37,775 nt of DNA from Pyrinomonadaceae bacterium. GTDB lineage: Bacteria; Acidobacteriota; Blastocatellia; Pyrinomonadales; Pyrinomonadaceae. How positions within the stretch are numbered: the first letter of the stretch is position 1; every line of letters starts with the position of its first letter. The notes beneath the pieces are model-generated. The model did no database searches. It was not told where the DNA came from and worked only from the letters and a program-made list of their open reading frames with translations. A program made the position numbers and the translations under genes. Positions 35,401 through 37,775 of this stretch are shown one piece after another. The stretch is taken from assembly GCA_026786155.1 (NCBI GenBank), contig JAJAYR010000225.1, forward strand, positions 1 through 37,775, read 5' to 3'.

Positions 35401-35555
35401 TCGTGCCGTTTGCCGCCCGCAATTTCGCGCTCGACCGTCTGCCCGAATTCGAGCGCGGGCATTTCAGTTTTCGGCGGATTGCTGTTTTGTCCAAAACACG
35501 GCAGCGCGAACGATAAAACGAAAACGTAAATTAAACGGCTGATATTTTTTTTCAT
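32487..35555 (-). CDS. CHAT-domain cysteine peptidase with TPR repeats, exported
   Basis: A 1022-residue protein. Residues 1-22 are a signal peptide (MKKNISRLIYVFVLSFALPCFG). A PPC-like beta domain follows (about 35-130, GKRHDYKISLANNQFVKIEAEQ), then seven or more tetratricopeptide repeats (about 160-440), a long helical linker, and a C-terminal CHAT domain with the caspase-type dyad intact: His881 in HFATHGF and Cys930 in VVLSGCKTGLG. The tail LWDVNDEATAELM...GAQIEM...NPYFW is standard. CHAT proteins are caspase-like peptidases; a periplasmic or surface location is implied by the signal peptide, the substrate is unknown. CGGAG lies 7 bp before the ATG but inside an inverted repeat that could hide it. 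The upstream same-strand gene encodes a large membrane protein. Confidence 0.9.
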   Translation of the reverse strand: MKKNISRLIYVFVLSFALPCFGQNSNPPKTEMPALEFGQTVEREIAGGKRHDYKISLANNQFVKIEAEQIGCDVIFALYTDDGNFFDVNNSTVDGVETSIAAVEKSGDYNLQVVSMSEQTGVYKLKIAERRTATEKELHLTAGINLNNRAFLKTTSSSTTESIRQGIAENEAALVRARLSGNKKLESRVLNDIGTSYGKLGDIEKSVAFYQQAVEISSAIDDKYEIAMNLSNLGTAYQMRGDWQQAFDAFFQSLEFRRAVKHSRGEAASLNKIGCLFKISGDANRALEYFGQALEIFRKDNMSKNYEADTLENFGAAYLALNEPEKARDAFQKALEIARKSKSRRREASFLNRLGELDLRLGETAKASGAFDESLKIALELGDKQFRAAALKNIGQAQSARGEIDQSLASFNQSAEIYRAVEDAPNLAETLLLTSKAEAQQNNFEAAQNKAEEAINLTEKIRARVQTAGLRDSFSANLQNYYAFYIEILMARHKLAPDKNFAALALSANERARARGLLNLLAESNADIRQGVDEKLLQKETNLKNLLAARLENLTKVLNGKAKTETAEKLKTEIEQIRAEYEQTQTQIRASSPRYAALTQPKTLDLQEIQRQVLDVDSVLLEYALGETKSFLWIITQNDFQAVELPAKAEIEKTARQFYESLTARNRQIKFETPTEREDRIFLADSDAQKFSGELSRIILAPAAAFLTNKRLLIVADGALQYVPFSSLESPGSRKAKDQKPKTKNRFLIESNEIVNLPSVSVLAVLRKETQNRKLPAKTLAVLADPVFDEADERMPAVIGKNKSKTEYITVSKKQTRNGGDFATRNGLNLPRLPFTRREADSITAFVPPNQRKKFFDFAANRQTAMSSELADYRFVHFATHGFINNENPELSGIVLSLFDENGKEQDGFLRVGDIYNLKLPVETVVLSGCKTGLGKEIKGEGLVGLTRGFMYAGARRVAVSLWDVNDEATAELMGKFYRKMLDGEKLSPAAALRGAQIEMIKDKRWQNPYFWSVFTLQGEPR

Positions 35556-35556
35556 T

Positions 35557-35595
35557 GTTAACTCCGGCGAAATTTTTGTTAATGACGGAGTTAAT
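35557..35595 (-). promoter_or_regulatory. Inverted repeat covering the CHAT gene ribosome site
   Basis: GTTAACTCCG (35557-35566) pairs with CGGAGTTAAT (35586-35595) at 9 of 10 positions (the tenth is G-U). In the mRNA the CGGAG ribosome site is the downstream arm, so the fold would sequester it and reduce translation. Confidence 0.5.
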
Positions 35596-35684
35596 TTAAC
35601 CGCAGACGTGAAATGAAATCTTTAGAAATTTATGAGAATTTTGTGAAAAAATTATGAAAATTGAAAAATTGGAGCGTTTCGATT

Positions 35685-35810
35685 GGAACGCCAGCATCCT
35701 GCTGGCAATGAGCGCGAAGCGCGAACAAGCCGTTAAAATTTTGGTTTCGAGCAACGCGGGACGTTTTCGCGTCGAAGCGACGCTCAATGCCAGCAGAATG
35801 CTGGCATTCC
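35685..35810. repeat. REP-doublet/MITE-like element with 30-bp inverted ends
   Basis: The left end 35685-35714 and right end 35781-35810 are inverted repeats differing at 3 of 30 positions. Each end itself folds on GCCAGCAT..GCTGGC. The 66-bp centre includes AACGCGGGACG and GAAGCGACGCTCAA, which echo repeats A and B, as does the GGAAYGCC start of each end. The layout matches REP pairs (BIME-like) mobilised by RAYT enzymes; none is encoded here. The element ends 7 bp before the stop of the unrecognised membrane protein gene. Confidence 0.82.
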
Positions 35811-35817
35811 GGTCAAA

Positions 35818-37775
35818 TTATCTTTTAGATTTCGCTAAATCCGAAGCAATCCGCGTCGGCAGTTTCGCCATCGTGCCGACGTATTTCCAGCCGGAAATTC
35901 TTTGGCGATTCGGGTAAATTACAAAACCTTCGGCGTTGACGAGGCGGACAATCGCCGCGACGCTTGCCTCTTCGCGTGAATCGCCGTCCGATTCGTGGCG
36001 AATGTAGATTTTCAGCGCGGCTTCGGCTTGTTCTTTGTCGGATGTAATTGAAAATCTACCCGATTTTTCGAGTTCGGCGGCGATTTGCGTCGCAATTCGG
36101 TTGCCGAGAATTTGGTCGCCGGAAATTTCGAGATAAATACCTTTGATTTCGCTCAAAGATTTTCCGCGCAGTTTATTTTTTCCGCGAGTGGCGATTTTTT
36201 CATTCGGAAAACTGCGATTATCTTCACGAACCGGCAGACGCAGAACGCCGTTTTCGTCGGTTTCATTTTGGCGAATTTTGTTATTATTGTTCGCCAATTC
36301 TCTTCGCGGAATTTCAATGGCAATTTCCCTTTGCGGCGCAGCATTATTTTTAATTTCGCGATTTGGCGTTGGCTCAAACACCGTTTCAGGTTTTTCAGGT
36401 TGTTTCGGCGCGGCATTATTTTTTTCCTTCAAATCTTTCGGCGCACTTCTATTTTCAGCAGCTTCTCTCTTTTCTTCCGGTGGCAAAACTTGAAAAATGT
36501 TGGCTTCGCTGTTTTGATTTGGCGGAGTCGGCGCGTTCACGAATTCGTCTTTCTGCTCGCCGTTACGGAAAACGAGCCAGCCGAACGTCAAAGCCAACAG
36601 CAATAATCCGAAAGTCAGCGCGGGTTTTAAAATCGGCTGATTAAACGAATTTACCAAAGCAAATTTCGTGCGGCGTAAAGCCAGCGCAAAGCGTCTGTGC
36701 CAAACGGTTTCGGCGTAATTAACGGCAAAATTTATTTCTGAAACTTCGCCGAATTCATCAAGTGTCGGCGCGAAATCGAACGTGATTTGTTGTCCGCCTT
36801 CGAGCCGAATCGTCTGCGATTGTTTGCCGTTCGGCACTTTGTCGTAACTCAAAAGATGCGTCGCCAACAGTATTTCGTCGTCGCCGTAAATCTCGATCAA
36901 TTCCGCGCTGCCGTCCAAATTGAATTTTGCCGAATCGGTTGCGGCGAGATTTATTTGCGCTCTTTCGTCGCCATCCGCGACGACGCGCAGAAAACCGGCG
37001 GTCATCGCTTTGCGCCCGGCGGCTTCGGCGGCGAGCGCGTCTTTAATCGTCTGCAATTCGTCGGCTTCCAGATTCGGCGGATTGCGCCAATCGTCGTCGT
37101 CGCTAAAATTTGTTTGATTTGATGTCAGCATAAATTTGGGAATCTCCATTTTTTCGGCGGGCGCGGGCAACTTCAAAGCGTTGGTCAGTCGCGCGAAACA
37201 ACTCGGATGCAAAGCCGCGTGAATGCGGTTGACCTCGATGCGGTGTTCCGCGTCGGGGTCGTCTTGGTCGAAATAAAACGGTTTTATCACGTCGTCAAAC
37301 GGATTGAATTTTTCGGGAACGGCGCAGACGCTGTTCCACGGCGTAAAAAATTGCAGACATTCGCGGGCGATTTCCGGCAAATCTTCCGCGTCCGTCCGGC
37401 TGCAAAAGCGTTCTTCGCCGCGATTGCCTTTGACCGTGGCGAGCATTTCGCCGAACCGTAACTTTAATTCCTTCATCAAAACGCCTTTCCGCGAACGATA
37501 ATAATAATCGTCGTGAACTCGGTCCGGGTCTTGCACGACGATGTTGTAAATCTCCATCGCGTCCGCCGTGCCGTAATTATGCAGAATGCGCGAGATGCCG
37601 AGCGCGACGTAAAAAGAATTGCACTTGAGCGAAATCCGCACGAGATGTTTGACGAAAAACTTTAAAAGACTCGCTTCACAAACTCTTTCGTTTTTTTCCT
37701 GTTCGCGCTCGAACTTCTCCGATTCAATAAAAACCAGCCGCTGCAAAAGCTGCAAATCGTTAAGCGAAACACGAC
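35818..37775 (-). CDS. Large single-pass membrane protein of unknown function (N-terminus outside window)
   Basis: At least 652 residues; the frame is open to the right edge, so the start is missing. I do not recognise the family. Using residues from a TTG at 37755: a cysteine-containing helical region (1-210), a beta-rich domain (about 245-345, RVVADGDERAQINLAATDSAKF; GGQQITFDFAP), one transmembrane helix at about 378-398, a long Asn/Pro/Glu/Lys-rich linker (405-530), and a C-terminal alpha/beta domain (about 540-645, IYLEISGDQILGNRIATQIA, then RFSITSDKEQAEAALKIYI), whose shape recalls CsgG/LpoB-like periplasmic domains. The first part is probably cytosolic and the last periplasmic. It is 262 bp upstream of the CHAT gene on the same strand, suggesting a functional link. 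Confidence 0.75.
   Translation of the reverse strand, partial: RVSLNDLQLLQRLVFIESEKFEREQEKNERVCEASLLKFFVKHLVRISLKCNSFYVALGISRILHNYGTADAMEIYNIVVQDPDRVHDDYYYRSRKGVLMKELKLRFGEMLATVKGNRGEERFCSRTDAEDLPEIARECLQFFTPWNSVCAVPEKFNPFDDVIKPFYFDQDDPDAEHRIEVNRIHAALHPSCFARLTNALKLPAPAEKMEIPKFMLTSNQTNFSDDDDWRNPPNLEADELQTIKDALAAEAAGRKAMTAGFLRVVADGDERAQINLAATDSAKFNLDGSAELIEIYGDDEILLATHLLSYDKVPNGKQSQTIRLEGGQQITFDFAPTLDEFGEVSEINFAVNYAETVWHRRFALALRRTKFALVNSFNQPILKPALTFGLLLLALTFGWLVFRNGEQKDEFVNAPTPPNQNSEANIFQVLPPEEKREAAENRSAPKDLKEKNNAAPKQPEKPETVFEPTPNREIKNNAAPQREIAIEIPRRELANNNNKIRQNETDENGVLRLPVREDNRSFPNEKIATRGKNKLRGKSLSEIKGIYLEISGDQILGNRIATQIAAELEKSGRFSITSDKEQAEAALKIYIRHESDGDSREEASVAAIVRLVNAEGFVIYPNRQRISGWKYVGTMAKLPTRIASDLAKSKR

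Noticed and set aside
35654..35917. 87-codon frame running through repeat D
   Set aside because: Consists largely of the inverted ends of the repeat and overlaps the 3' end of a real gene; repeat-derived open frame.

Overview
The window looks like chromosomal sequence from an Acidobacteriota bacterium, most likely of the Blastocatellia/Pyrinomonadaceae type. This is an inference: there is no rRNA here. It rests on three secreted proteins of the acidobacterial VWFA-related family, a TamA/BamA-like plus TamB-like pair, a CHAT peptidase with TPRs, a carboxypeptidase-regulatory/beta-barrel protein, weak or absent Shine-Dalgarno sites at many genes, and repeat-filled intergenic spaces. The cell is diderm (outer-membrane barrels, LolC/E-like permease). 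I see no prophage, integrase, insertion sequence with a transposase, or CRISPR array.

Layout. 1-3000: the 3' end of topA, a small SAM methyltransferase, and a phosphomannomutase/phosphoglucomutase on the other strand. 3001-5600: a repeat-rich promoter region followed by two tandem VWFA-related genes. 5606-11432 (minus strand): an aminotransferase class IV gene (PabC-like), a 1000-residue membrane histidine kinase without an adjacent response regulator, and a plug-less TonB-receptor-like barrel. 11653-14442 (plus): tRNA-Ser(GCU) with its own promoter and terminator, then a tight run of DUF421/YetF, gltX and a GNAT acetyltransferase. 14535-16758 (minus): rlmN, a small anchored protein and a secreted DsbD-alpha-like domain. 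16875-17969: a third VWFA-related gene whose metal site is degenerate. 18053-28463 (minus): a RibB protein with a degenerate RibA half, a decayed RelE/HigB-type toxin-antitoxin pair overlapping its end, then tamB and a tamA/bamA-like gene. 28726-32399 (plus): a LolC/E-like permease and clpC. 32487-37775 (minus): a CHAT/TPR peptidase and, upstream of it, a large unrecognised single-pass membrane protein cut by the window edge.

The most unusual content is between the genes. All five convergent gene junctions carry a long inverted repeat, each of a different sequence. Many of these arms, and several other spacers, are built from tandem heptanucleotides (TTACCAT, TTCCAAA, GATGAGG, CTGCCTT, TTTTCGA/TTTTGGA), resembling the short tandemly repeated (STRR) sequences known from cyanobacteria. 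One such array sits inside the signal-peptide coding region of the tamA-like gene, so a change in copy number would shift its frame. A second class of dispersed element (1540-1620, 15584-15661, 32411-32457, possibly related to 35685-35810) has inverted ends; one copy supplies the stop codon of rlmN. The toxin gene is broken by an exact 8-bp tandem duplication.
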